DNA of 64,000 nt from Paracoccus everestensis (GTDB lineage: Bacteria > Pseudomonadota > Alphaproteobacteria > Rhodobacterales > Rhodobacteraceae): the NCBI RefSeq assembly GCF_021491915.1, contig NZ_CP090836.1, positions 1,722,501-1,786,500 of the forward strand. The letters are read 5' to 3'. Below, piece by piece: positions 16,724-25,717 of this stretch. Every line of letters begins with the position of its first letter. Positions within the stretch are counted from its first letter, which is position 1. A program made the position numbers and the translations under genes. Below the pieces are notes generated by a model. That model saw only the letters and a list, made by a program, of their open reading frames with translations, was not told the DNA's origin and ran no database searches.

Positions 16724-18198
16724 GCATGTCCCGTGAGGATAGGTTGCCCTATGCATTCGCCCGCCAGCACGGCGTTCTGCTGGAATACGGGCCACAAGGT
16801 CCGGTCTGCCTGGCCCGTCCCGCCGCGCCGCTGGCCGCCCTTGCCGAGGTGCGTCGGCTGGCAGGCCAGACGGTGCGGCTGGAACAGGTTACCCAAGATA
16901 TTTTCGACGCTCGTGTATCGGTTGTTTACCGCGACGATGCGGTTTTGGCGTCGGCTGCGGCGGGGGATGCGGCGGGGGATGGGGGCGGGCTTGGCTCGCT
17001 GGCGGACACGGCGGCGGTTGTGGACGATCTTCTGGACCGCTCGGGCGATGCGCCGGTGGTGCGGCTGATCAACGCCCTGCTGCTCGAGGCGATCCGCGAG
17101 CGGGCCTCCGACATCCACATCGAGACCCAGGAAAAGCGCCTGGTGGTGCGCCTGCGCATCGACGGCATCCTGCGCCCGGTGCTGGAACCCAAGCGCGCGC
17201 TCGCCCCGCTTCTGGTCAGCCGCATCAAGGTGATGGCGCGCCTCGACATCGCCGAAAAGCGCCAGCCCCAGGACGGCCGGGTGTCGCTGCGGGTGGGCCC
17301 CCACGAGGTCGACGTGCGGGTGTCCACCATCCCCTCGCAGTTCGGCGAGCGGGTGGTCTTGCGCCTTCTGGACCGCGACCAGGCCCGGCTGGGGCTGGAC
17401 CGGCTGGGCATGAGCGCGCGCGACGCCGAGGTCTTCGCGCGCCTGCTGGCGCGTCCCAGCGGGATGGTGCTGGTGACGGGGCCCACAGGCTCGGGCAAGA
17501 CCACCACGCTTTACGCCGCCCTCGAGCGGCTCAACGACCGGACGCGCAACATCATGACGGTCGAGGATCCGATCGAGTATTCGCTGGACGGCATCGGCCA
17601 AGTGCAGGTCAACCCGCGCACCGACCTGAGCTTTGCCCGCGGGCTGCGGGCCATCCTGCGCCAGGACCCCGACGTGATCATGGTGGGCGAGATCCGCGAC
17701 CGCGACACCGCCCAGATCGCGGCCGAGGCGGCGATGACGGGCCATCTGGTGCTGTCCACGCTCCACACCACCACCGCCATCGGCGCGGTGTCGCGGCTGA
17801 TCGACCTGGGGGTGGAGCGGTTCCTGCTGGCGCCCATGCTGGTGGGCCTGGTGGCCCAGCGGCTGGTGCGCAGGCTGTGCCCCCAGTGCCGGCGCCCCGA
17901 AGCGGCCAGCCCGGCCGATGCCGCCCTGCTGGACGGCCTGGCCGTGGGCGAGCGGGTGTTTCGCGCCACAGGCTGCCCGGCCTGCCAGGGCCAGGGCTAC
18001 GCGGGCCGCCTGGCCCTTTACGAGGTGATCGCCGTCACCCGCGATCTCGAGGAGATGATCCACGGGGGCGCCGCCGAGGCCGATCTGGCCCGCACGGCCC
18101 GCCGCCACGGCCCAGGCCTCATGGCCGACGGGCTGCGCAACATCCAGGAAGGAAACACAACAACCGAAGACGTCGCACGCGTCTTTCACGAAACCTGA
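16720..18198 (+). CDS. gspE: Type II secretion ATPase GspE
   Basis: 492 aa. The N1E-like domain is followed by the catalytic domain: Walker A GPTGSGKT at about 253-260, the Asp box region NIMTVEDPIEY, Walker B VIMVGEIRDRDTA near 318-330 and the His box GHLVLSTLHTTTAIGA. A four-Cys zinc-binding subdomain is formed by C387-x2-C390 (LCPQCR) and CPACQGQGY near 418-421. It powers pseudopilus assembly from the cytoplasm, docked on GspL. The usual next gene, gspF, is absent. From about 16,930 on, third codon positions become almost uniformly G or C, unlike the first 70 codons and unlike gspL/M. Confidence 0.96.
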   Translation: MSMSREDRLPYAFARQHGVLLEYGPQGPVCLARPAAPLAALAEVRRLAGQTVRLEQVTQDIFDARVSVVYRDDAVLASAAAGDAAGDGGGLGSLADTAAVVDDLLDRSGDAPVVRLINALLLEAIRERASDIHIETQEKRLVVRLRIDGILRPVLEPKRALAPLLVSRIKVMARLDIAEKRQPQDGRVSLRVGPHEVDVRVSTIPSQFGERVVLRLLDRDQARLGLDRLGMSARDAEVFARLLARPSGMVLVTGPTGSGKTTTLYAALERLNDRTRNIMTVEDPIEYSLDGIGQVQVNPRTDLSFARGLRAILRQDPDVIMVGEIRDRDTAQIAAEAAMTGHLVLSTLHTTTAIGAVSRLIDLGVERFLLAPMLVGLVAQRLVRRLCPQCRRPEAASPADAALLDGLAVGERVFRATGCPACQGQGYAGRLALYEVIAVTRDLEEMIHGGAAEADLARTARRHGPGLMADGLRNIQEGNTTTEDVARVFHET

Positions 18199-18202
18199 AC
18201 CG

Positions 18203-18229
18203 TGCCGGCCGGCCGGCTGCACGCCGGCA
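18203..18229. terminator. GC-rich inverted repeat between convergent gspE and the SCO gene
   Basis: TGCCGGC (18203-18209) and GCCGGCA (18223-18229) can pair around a 13-nt loop that is itself G/C-rich. No T-run follows on either strand. Its position in a short convergent gap suggests a transcription end, but the assignment is weak. Confidence 0.3.
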
Positions 18230-18263
18230 TCCAACGATCCCCCGAAGGGCATCCGAAGTTCCG

Positions 18264-19313
18264 TCAGTGATGTTGGTGGCGCTGCCCATCCGGGTGAGTG
18301 TGCCCGGAATGGTCGTGCTCGGAATGATCAGCATGATCATGGACCGAGGCCTCGGCCACCTCTTGCGCTTGGCCCAGCAACTCGGTCTGGCCCGACAGGT
18401 AATGGATCAGGTCTTCGACGTCGGTGTCGTTGAGCTGGAGATTCGGCATGCGAACAGCCGGAAATGCGTTATCGAGTGCCACCGCCACGGCATCTCCTTG
18501 CGCAAGCAGCCGGTTGGGCGCGAGCAGGTAGGCCTTCAGCCATTCCCTTTCTCGGCGCAATGTCACACCGGATAGATCCGGTCCGACACGTATGCCTTCA
18601 CCAATGGTGTGGCATGCCGCGCAGGCGGCGAGAAACAGCCCTTCTCCATGGGTGTCCTTGATGACCAGTTGCTCCTGAGGGATAGCTGACATGGTGGCCG
18701 CCGGAGGAGGGCGCGACCACGCCGGATCCAGCGAAAGAATCTCCTCGGTCAGGACGACAAGGCTGCCCATGAGCGACGCACGGCGCCATTCTCCGGTCGC
18801 CGCATTGCCGATGACCATGTCGGAGCGATGCTGGGCCAGGCTTTCGCTGCGCTCTCCCATCTTGAAGCGGACGATGTCCACATCCTCGGGGCTGCCCGTC
18901 AGGAACATCCACCCGTCAGGCGCGTCGAAAGCATCCGCATAATCCCTGAGCCGCTGTGGCGTGTCGGTTTCGGGGTCGAGCGAGATCGAATAAATGAAGA
19001 TGTCCTTGCCGATCCTTTCGCCCAGCCAATCGACAACCTGAGCCATCCGCGCGGTCGACAAGCCGCAAATGTCCGGGCATTCGGTATAGACGAAGTTCAC
19101 GACCACGATCTTGTTGCGCAGAAGGTCGTCCCAGAAGCGAAGCGGCACGCCATCCTGGTTTACCAGTTCAACATTCGGAAAGTAGGACTCGTCCCATTCC
19201 GCAGTGGCAGGGCCGATTGTGGTCGCCGACAGTGCCGCGGCAGCGACCAAGGCAAGCAGGCAGCGCCGCATCTGCCCAATGTGGCCCCATACAGCGCGAT
19301 ATGTATTGGACAT
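18264..19313 (-). CDS. SCO1/SenC-cytochrome c fusion protein with His-rich tail
   Basis: 349 aa. A signal peptide (LLALVAAAALSATTIGPATA) is followed by a thioredoxin-fold SCO domain with the copper-binding CPDIC (C79, C83) and the likely third ligand H162 (SLAQHRSDMVIGN). A second domain is a class I cytochrome c: haem site CAACH at 231-235 and axial Met near M289 (AVRMPNL). The last 25 residues carry ten His in HxH-type spacing, a probable metal-binding tail. SCO proteins deliver copper to cupro-oxidases; here the neighbouring multicopper oxidase is a natural client. An alternative start is the Met at 19271. The domains are clear; the client is inferred. Confidence 0.88.
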   Translation of the reverse strand: MSNTYRAVWGHIGQMRRCLLALVAAAALSATTIGPATAEWDESYFPNVELVNQDGVPLRFWDDLLRNKIVVVNFVYTECPDICGLSTARMAQVVDWLGERIGKDIFIYSISLDPETDTPQRLRDYADAFDAPDGWMFLTGSPEDVDIVRFKMGERSESLAQHRSDMVIGNAATGEWRRASLMGSLVVLTEEILSLDPAWSRPPPAATMSAIPQEQLVIKDTHGEGLFLAACAACHTIGEGIRVGPDLSGVTLRREREWLKAYLLAPNRLLAQGDAVAVALDNAFPAVRMPNLQLNDTDVEDLIHYLSGQTELLGQAQEVAEASVHDHADHSEHDHSGHTHPDGQRHQHH

Positions 19314-19451
19314 GATCTACTCTTTCGACAGGCCAGCGATGAAAACGCCGCAGGTTGTTGTCCAGTGGCAGAAAGGATCCGGATGACCACCCGAAACGGG
19401 CAGCCATCCAGGGTTCTTGTCGGGCGCCATCAAGGACACGCCCTTGCGGAC

Positions 19452-21251
19452 CTAGATCCGGCCGCTTGGAAACGGCCTGAAGGATCTGGCGAACGGGTTT
19501 CCTTCCGGCAGGATCTCCGGCGTCACATAGGTGACCCCGTTCGGCGATGGACTAGGCGTTGGGATGACCGACCGGTGGGTCTGGGAAACCTTGTCGTTCT
19601 TCTGGTCCGTCAGGATGTCATAGCGCATCACCATCGCCCAATCCTCATGGACGGTATTGTGGCAGTGCGTCACATAGGCGCCACCGAACTCGCCAAATCT
19701 CACCTGGATCTTAAGCTTGCCGTTCACGCCAAGCCGCCAGACATCCTTGCGCGAGTTCCGTTCCAAGGCAGTCAGAGCCTTGCTGCCCCGGCTGATGGTG
19801 CGGCCTTCCTCGAAATGAAGGTGCATCGGGTGGTCCCAGCCGCCGCCGCCATTGATGATGGTCCAGTGCTCCACCTCTCCGGGACGGGGGATCAGCATCG
19901 AAATCCGGTTGGCGTTCAGGAAATGGTTCGATTCGCCATTGATCTTCAGCGTATAGCCGAACCGTTCCTTTTCGCCGCAATCGGGGAAGCACTCGCCTGT
20001 CAGCTTGTCGAGTTCTCCGTCCGCGCCCTTGAACTCGATGACACGCTCGCGCACCGGCTGCTCGATCGGGATGACATCCGTCAGCTTTGGTGGGATGACA
20101 CTGCGGTCGATATCGCCCGCCTTGTGTATCTTGCCAGGCGCATCCACGCTTTCGACCTGCCCCACGACGCGGAATTGCATCACGTCCCCGATCGCGGGAT
20201 CGTTGGATTTGCGCGCAAGCGTATCGGCAAGGCTAAGCTGCTCCTTGGCCCTGTTGCCGTCCTCGTGTTCCAGCATGTTCACCAGACGCAGCCGGCTTGT
20301 AATCGGAAATGCCGAGAAATCCACGATGACATCAAAACGCTCGCCAACGCTCTGCCAGTCGAGCGATGTCACGGTAACCGGCGCGGGAAGGAAGTTTCCA
20401 TCCGTTGCGATCACGGTCATCGGCACGGCCTTGCCCATGCTGTTGACCAACGCGAACTTCCAGAACCGCGACATGCTGGCGGCAAGGATCCGGAACCGGT
20501 ATTTCCGGGGCAGGACCTCGAAGAACGGCTTGTAGGTGAAGTTCACCAGAACCTGGTCGGCGATAAAGCCGATGGTGTTGAAGATGTCGAACTGGTATTG
20601 CCCGTCCTGATCAAGTGCGGCGTCCGACACGATCAAGTTCACATCGAAGTCGATGTTGCCCCAATCCAGCTCCGTACCGCTTGGCAATCTCAGGTTGACA
20701 CCGTCGTCGATCGCCTCGTTCCCGCGATCCGGCCCGCTATAGTAATTCAGCGCGCCCAGATGTCCTTTGTAAACATTCTCGGCCGTGTAGAAGAAGCGGT
20801 GGTCATGGAACCACATCGACCCCTGCAACTCGCGATAATCGCCCGCCACATTCCAGAGACCGCCCTTGCCGTCCGGTCCAGACGCCTTGCTGTTCATCGC
20901 CGAGGTATTGGTCATGTCGGCGCGGGCCAGACAGGTTGTCCAATGATAATCATAGAACTGGCCAGGATAATGATGAGCATTCGATGCCCCGTCGCTGCCA
21001 GAACCATTATGCCCGTTATGATTGTGGGTTGCCTGGCTGTTCGATCCGAAGCCGCCATTATCCCTCGGATTCAATGGAAGCATGTTATAGCTGCGGACTA
21101 TCGCAGGCTCTCCATAGCGCATCTTTATGAGCGGCGGTGGCATTGTCGATTTTCCAGTCCGCCCCTCACCAAAGCCCCAGACCTTGTTTTCCTCCTGCTC
21201 GGGGAAGTTGTCATGGAACGAGATGTTACTCTCAACCGGCGCAAGCGACAT
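19452..21251 (-). pseudogene. Multicopper oxidase, N-terminally truncated
   Basis: All four copper-ligand regions are present: HNHNGHNG (about residue 75 from the Met at 21251), MWFHDH (about 135), HPMHLHF (about 472) and THCHNTVHEDWAMVM (about 526), so types 1, 2 and 3 copper sites could form. What is missing is the front: no signal peptide or first strands precede the SFHDNFPEQEENKVWGFG region, and the frame continues upstream only 65 bp before it meets an IS21-family end at about 21315. The residual 599 aa could be translated from the Met at 21251 but would stay in the cytoplasm. The substrate (metal or phenolic) cannot be told. Confidence 0.75.
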
Positions 21252-21387
21252 TATATACGCAACTTCATGAGAACGGCAGTGAGAAATTAGTCCACGGAAG
21301 CGGCGGCATGGAGCTGCTGCGGGCGGCGTAAAAGTCGTCCACCCTTTCCCTTTCTGCGACAGCAGGGAGGGTGCGAGGATTTTCAGC

Positions 21388-22884
21388 GTGGAACTATATC
21401 TCAGGGTTCGCCAGGCCTGCGCGGCGGGCATGAGCCAGCGTCAGGCGGCGAAGGCCTTCAACATCTCCCGTGATACGGTTGCGAAGATGATGACGTTCTC
21501 GGTGCCGCCGGGCTACCGGCGGACGGCCGAGGTCAGGCGGCCGAAGCTTGATCCTTTCGTCCCGATCATCGAGGGCTGGCTTGAGGCGGATCGCTCCATG
21601 CCACGCAAGCAGCGGCACACCGCGAAGCGGGTGTTCGACCGGCTGCGTGACGAATGCGAGTTCACCGGCGGCTACACGATCATCAAGGATTACATCCGGG
21701 AGCGGGAACGGCGGGGCCAGGAAGTGTTCGTGCCGCTGGCGCATCCTCCGGGCCATGCGCAGGCCGACTTCGGCGAGGCGATGGTCAGGATTGGCGGTGT
21801 CGAGCAAAAGGCGCATTTCTTCGTGCTGGACCTGCCGCATAGCGACGCCTGTTACGTCCGCGCCTATCCGGCGGCTGTGGCCGAGGCTTGGGTGGATGGC
21901 CATATCCACGCCTTTGCCTTCTTTGGGGCGGTCCCCCAGTCGATTGTCTATGACAATGACAGATGCCTGGTGGCGAAGATCCTGCCCGATGGCACCCGTA
22001 AGCGGGCCGTCCTGTTCAGCGGCTTTCTGTCGCATTACCTGATCCGGGACCGCTACGGCCGTCCTGGCAAAGGGAACGACAAGGGGAATGTCGAAGGGTT
22101 GGTGGGCTATTGCCGCCGCAACTTCATGGTGCCGCTCCCCGAGTTCCCGACGTGGGAGGCGTTCAACCTTTGGCTGGAAGAGCAATGCCGCAAGCGCCAG
22201 CAGGATGTCCTGCGCGGCGAAAGCGAAACAATCGGCGAGCGGTTGCAACGCGATCTGGCAGAGATGCGATCCTTGCCTGCGTCACCCTTTGACGCCTGCG
22301 ACCAAGACACCGGCCGCGTCTCGTCCCAGTGTCTGGTGCGCTACAAGACCAACGACTACTCGGTGCCGGTTGCTTATGGTCATCAGGATGTCTGGATCCG
22401 GGCTTATGTCCACGACGTGGTGATCGGCTGTCGGGGCGAGGTCATTGCCCACCATCCCCGGTGCTGGGACCGCGAAGAATTCATCTTCGATCCGATCCAC
22501 TACCTGCCGCTGCTGGAGCAAAAGATCAACGCACTCGACCAGGCCGCGCCGTTGCACGGCTGGGAGCTTCCCGAGGAATTCGCCACGTTGCGCCGTCTGA
22601 TGGAAGCCCGCATGAACCGGCATGGCCGACGCGAATACGTCCAGGTCCTGCGGTTGCTGGAAACTTTCGACCTGGCTGATCTGCATGCCGCGGTGAAGCA
22701 GGCGCTTCAGATGGGCGCGATTGGCTTTGACGCCGTAAAGCACCTGCTGCTTTGTCGTGTAGAACGCCGTCCGGCCCGACTGGACCTGGACTGCTATCCC
22801 TATCTGCCCAAGGCCACGGTCGAGAAGACCAAGGCCGGTTCCTACATGCGGCTGTTGTCAGGCAATGCGGAGGACGCGGCATGA
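21388..22884 (+). CDS. istA: IS21-family transposase IstA
   Basis: 498 aa, GTG start. An N-terminal helix-turn-helix (MSQRQAAKAFNISRDTVAKM, about 18-37) is followed by the RNase-H-like integrase core, including QADFGEAMVRIGG, SIVYDNDRCLVAKIL and GKGNDKGNVEGLVGYCRRNF, which supply the DDE triad. It is full length for the family. Its TGA overlaps the istB ATG by 4 nt. Confidence 0.93.
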   Translation: MELYLRVRQACAAGMSQRQAAKAFNISRDTVAKMMTFSVPPGYRRTAEVRRPKLDPFVPIIEGWLEADRSMPRKQRHTAKRVFDRLRDECEFTGGYTIIKDYIRERERRGQEVFVPLAHPPGHAQADFGEAMVRIGGVEQKAHFFVLDLPHSDACYVRAYPAAVAEAWVDGHIHAFAFFGAVPQSIVYDNDRCLVAKILPDGTRKRAVLFSGFLSHYLIRDRYGRPGKGNDKGNVEGLVGYCRRNFMVPLPEFPTWEAFNLWLEEQCRKRQQDVLRGESETIGERLQRDLAEMRSLPASPFDACDQDTGRVSSQCLVRYKTNDYSVPVAYGHQDVWIRAYVHDVVIGCRGEVIAHHPRCWDREEFIFDPIHYLPLLEQKINALDQAAPLHGWELPEEFATLRRLMEARMNRHGRREYVQVLRLLETFDLADLHAAVKQALQMGAIGFDAVKHLLLCRVERRPARLDLDCYPYLPKATVEKTKAGSYMRLLSGNAEDAA

Positions 22885-23645
22885 ACGATGTCCCGGAAAT
22901 CCTGCTCGCCCATCACCTCAAGGCGCTGAAGCTGCCGACGTTTCTGCGGGAACATCAGAAGCTGGCCCGGCAATGCGCGGCCGAAGGCATGGACCATGTC
23001 CGATACCTCGCCCGGCTTGTTGAGCTGGAGTTGATCGACCGGGAGCGGAGGATGGTCGAACGCCGCATCAAGGCCGCCAAATTCCCCACTGTCAAAAGCC
23101 TCGACAGCTTCGACTTCAGCGCCATACCGAAGCTCAACAAGATGCAGGTGCTGGAACTGGCGCGGTGTGAATGGATCGACCATCGCGAGAACGTCATTGC
23201 CCTCGGCCCAAGTGGCACGGGCAAGACGCACATTGCCCTTGGCCTCGGACTGGCAGCTTGCCAAAAGGGGCTCTCTGTTGGCTTCACCACCGCCGCGAGC
23301 CTGGTCAGTGAGATGATGGAGGCCCGCGACGAGCGCCGCCTGCTTCGCGTTCAGAAGCAAATGGCCGGTTACAAGCTGCTCATCATCGACGAGCTGGGCT
23401 TCGTGCCGCTGTCCAAGACCGGTGCCGAATTGCTGTTCGAACTGATCTCGCAACGCTACGAGCGCGGCTCGACCCTGATCACCAGCAATCTGCCCTTTGA
23501 TGAATGGACCGAGACCTTCGGCTCCGAGCGCCTCACCGGCGCACTGCTCGACCGGCTGACACACCACGTCAGCATCCTCGAGATGAACGGCGAGAGCTAT
23601 CGCCTCGCCAACAGCACTGCCCGAAAGCGGCAACAAAAGTCCTGA
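22881..23645 (+). CDS. istB: IS21-family helper ATPase IstB
   Basis: 254 aa AAA+ ATPase of the DnaC/IstB group. Walker A GPSGTGKTHIALGLG lies near residues 110-124, Walker B KLLIIDELGFVPLS near 168, and the family's TSNLPFDEWTETFGSERLTG follows. It activates IstA and helps select the target. It appears intact. Confidence 0.93.
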   Translation: MNDVPEILLAHHLKALKLPTFLREHQKLARQCAAEGMDHVRYLARLVELELIDRERRMVERRIKAAKFPTVKSLDSFDFSAIPKLNKMQVLELARCEWIDHRENVIALGPSGTGKTHIALGLGLAACQKGLSVGFTTAASLVSEMMEARDERRLLRVQKQMAGYKLLIIDELGFVPLSKTGAELLFELISQRYERGSTLITSNLPFDEWTETFGSERLTGALLDRLTHHVSILEMNGESYRLANSTARKRQQKS

Positions 23646-23791
23646 GATCAGATCGCTCGTTTTGGCCCAAAGAGGCCAATGCGCCATGGCACGCGCTAGC
23701 TATTGGTAAGCGCGCGCGCCATGGCGCCGGCCACCGCCACCTGACCTGGTCTTACGCCGCCGCGTGGCCGGATTTTACGCCGCCGTTGACA

Positions 23792-24290
23792 CATATCGGG
23801 CCAGTGCCTCCTTCAGGGCCTCGACGCAAAAGCTCGCGTCCATGGAGTTCGACAGCCGCCAGCCGAGCATCTTGCGGCTGTGCCAGTCCATGATGGCCAC
23901 CAGGTAAAGAACCCCTCCGGCGCATGGGGATGTAGCTGATGTCGGGGCGACCTGCCCTGATTGGGGCGGCTGATGGCCAGGTTCTTGAGCAGATATGTGT
24001 AAATCTTGTGCTCTGGATGCTTCTGGCTGGTCCTGGGCTCCTGGTAGATCGGCACCAGACGCATCAGCTTCATCAGCCGGCGGACCCGATGGCGCCCGCA
24101 CCGATGCCCTTCCCGTTGCATATGACGGGCCATTTGCCGCGAGCCATACCACGGCGTCTCGAGGAACTGCCGGTCGATGATGGCCATGAACTTCAGGTTC
24201 TCGGCGCTTTCGCCGCGCGGCTGACAGTCAAAGGCCGGAGCGCGCCAGCGACAGCAGGCTGCATTGCCGCCGCACGCTGAGATCGGGATG
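23792..24290 (-). pseudogene. IS3-family transposase OrfB, cut by the IS21 element and frameshifted
   Basis: Two overlapping frames together give an IS3 OrfB: FLETPWYGSRQMARHMQREG and HRVRRLMKLMRLVPIYQEPR in one frame, then LYLVAIMDWHSRKMLGWRLS and FCVEALKEALARY in the other. The reading stops exactly where the IS21 right end begins (23791), so the last third with the third catalytic residue is gone. The frame changes near 23,920 (a missing base around GVLYLV). Confidence 0.75.
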
Positions 24291-24298
24291 ATCCTGCT

Positions 24299-24607
24299 TC
24301 ACCGCTTTTTGCCTCCAGTGCCGAGAATGAGGCTGGAGGCTGCGGACAAAAAATCCCGTTCCACCACCAGCTGGCCGATCTTGGCATGCAGCGTCTCGAC
24401 CTCACCCGCAGAAATCGCCGGTTCAGCGGCGTTCTTGCCGTCAAAGGCCGAGGCCATGTTCAGGGTCGCGGTCCTCTTCCAGCCCGTGATCATCGTCGGA
24501 TGGATGTCGTATTTCTTGGCCAACTTGGCCGTCGTCAGGTCCTCGCGGATGGCCTCCAACGCCACCTTCGCCTTGAACTCGGCCCCATAGCGCTTGCGTT
24601 TCGTCAT
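24299..24607 (-). CDS. IS3-family OrfA (DNA-binding protein of a broken element)
   Basis: 102 aa from the ATG at 24607 (MTKRKRYGAEFKAKVALEAI). Helix-turn-helix region LAKKYDIHPTMITGWKR is followed by a leucine-zipper-like helix with VETLHAKIGQLVVERDFLSA. It is intact as a frame, but the partner OrfB is broken, so the element cannot move on its own. Confidence 0.8.
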   Translation of the reverse strand: MTKRKRYGAEFKAKVALEAIREDLTTAKLAKKYDIHPTMITGWKRTATLNMASAFDGKNAAEPAISAGEVETLHAKIGQLVVERDFLSAASSLILGTGGKKR

Positions 24608-24639
24608 GCGGATCAGTCCTTCGTCAATCGCCAAAGCTC

Positions 24640-24960
24640 AGCAACTGGTCCGAATTCCTGCGACCACGTCTGACAGCGGCAATGTCGATGTGGAAGAACC
24701 CTATAGGGTAGCGTTTGAACCTCGACCGCTTCGGCTTCAGTGAAGACGGTGGACCGCGGCTCCATCGGCCCGGTTTTCAGATCTTTGGCCGTTGCGCGCT
24801 TACGCCACTTCGCAACGGTCTGGGGTTGATGCCCAGCCCTCGGTTCAGCTGCGCGAGCGAAGCTTGCAATCGCTGTATTGCTGCTCAGACAGCATGCGTG
24901 GTCGTGGCGCTGCCATGACGAATTTGTCCCATAGAGCATCCTTCCATTCCAAAGAAAGGA
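24640..24960 (-). pseudogene. IS481-family transposase remnant with an internal deletion
   Basis: The leftward frame reads GHQPQTVAKWRKRATAKDLK and TGPMEPRSTVFTEAEA, the N-terminal helix-turn-helix and linker of IS481 transposases. It then jumps to a different frame, KRYPIGFFHIDIAAVRR, which is the start of the DDE core. About 50-60 residues that normally lie between are missing. Everything after HIDIA is also absent, replaced by the IS3 remnant. Confidence 0.65.
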
Positions 24961-25717
24961 TCCCACCATCAAACCGTGGGATCAAACATCAGCTTTACTA
25001 TAAAATTGGTAATCACCTCTGCTCGGTTCCGGCGCAGACATTGAAACCGCAAGCCTGGCCACTGATCCATCATGAACGGCACGTAAGGCAAGTAGTAACT
25101 AACGATATCCCCGATAGCGGACATCTTTGGCAAACTACACGCATGCGGCAGCGGGGCATTTCGATTTGGCACCAATGGGTCCGCTGTCACGCCCAGTTCT
25201 CCACCACCGAGAATAGCGATGAAGTCCCGCATCACGGATCCGATTGTTGCTTCGGCATCCGACCGCGCCATAGACGACGAGTTGATCTCATGAAAGCAGA
25301 GCGTTTCAGGCTGGCCGTTTAGAGGAATCACCAAGGATGAAGATCCGCAGTTTCCGGTGCCAAGGCCAAAACAATCCCTCTGCCCGTCTTTGCAAGCTCC
25401 GATGCTCGCGTTTGCTTAGGTTCATCAGCTGTATCATGACAGTTTTACTCCCCTCGCGCGCTCAAGATTCCTGCTAGACAGGAGGTCTGCCAGTGAGGCG
25501 ATTATCTTCTAGAGCCGCCTGGATTGGGCCTCTCGGGGTCTGGTGTTATCGCTTCTGCACGCGTCAATGAGCTATGCGTTCCTGCGGAAGCGGAAAGTTC
25601 TGGCCCGATCCTACTGCAGATGTTTCGGACATCGTCGAGCAGGGGTCTGCAGGTAAGTGACGTTGGCTCCGGTCAGACGGCGACGTCAAGGGACATCGGA
25701 GATGGACCGGGAGCCCG
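24961..25717. other. Poorly coding stretch between the IS wreckage and the sugar-acid island
   Basis: It is lower in GC than its surroundings. A 121-codon open frame on the minus strand (24969-25334, containing SYYLPYVPFMMDQWPGLRFQ) is the longest; I do not recognise it and it has no clear ribosome-binding site. The rest (25340-25717) shows no gene. It may be the eroded edge of the catabolic island. Confidence 0.35.

Larger units (their letters stand above)
21315..23791 (+). mobile_element. IS21-family insertion sequence (complete)
   Basis: It contains overlapping istA and istB. Ends are placed by inverted repeats: left TGCTGCGGGCGGCGTAAAA (from 21315) and, on the other strand, right TGTCAACGGCGGCGTAAAA (to 23791), sharing GGCGGCGTAAAA and outer TG. 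A second copy of TTACGCCGCCG lies just inside the right end (about 23752), fitting the multiple terminal repeats of IS21 elements. The left flank is a multicopper oxidase gene, the right flank is an IS3 orfB. The flanks do not belong together and no short target duplication is seen, so a deletion or recombination followed insertion. Confidence 0.8.

Noticed and set aside
16423..18252. A 609-codon minus-strand frame opposite gspE
   Set aside because: Antisense shadow of the strongly GC3-biased gspE; no recognisable domain.
18828..21290. An 820-codon plus-strand frame opposite the SCO and multicopper oxidase genes
   Set aside because: It spans two real antisense genes and the gap between them. 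Its protein lacks any motif, while the minus strand has copper- and haem-binding signatures.
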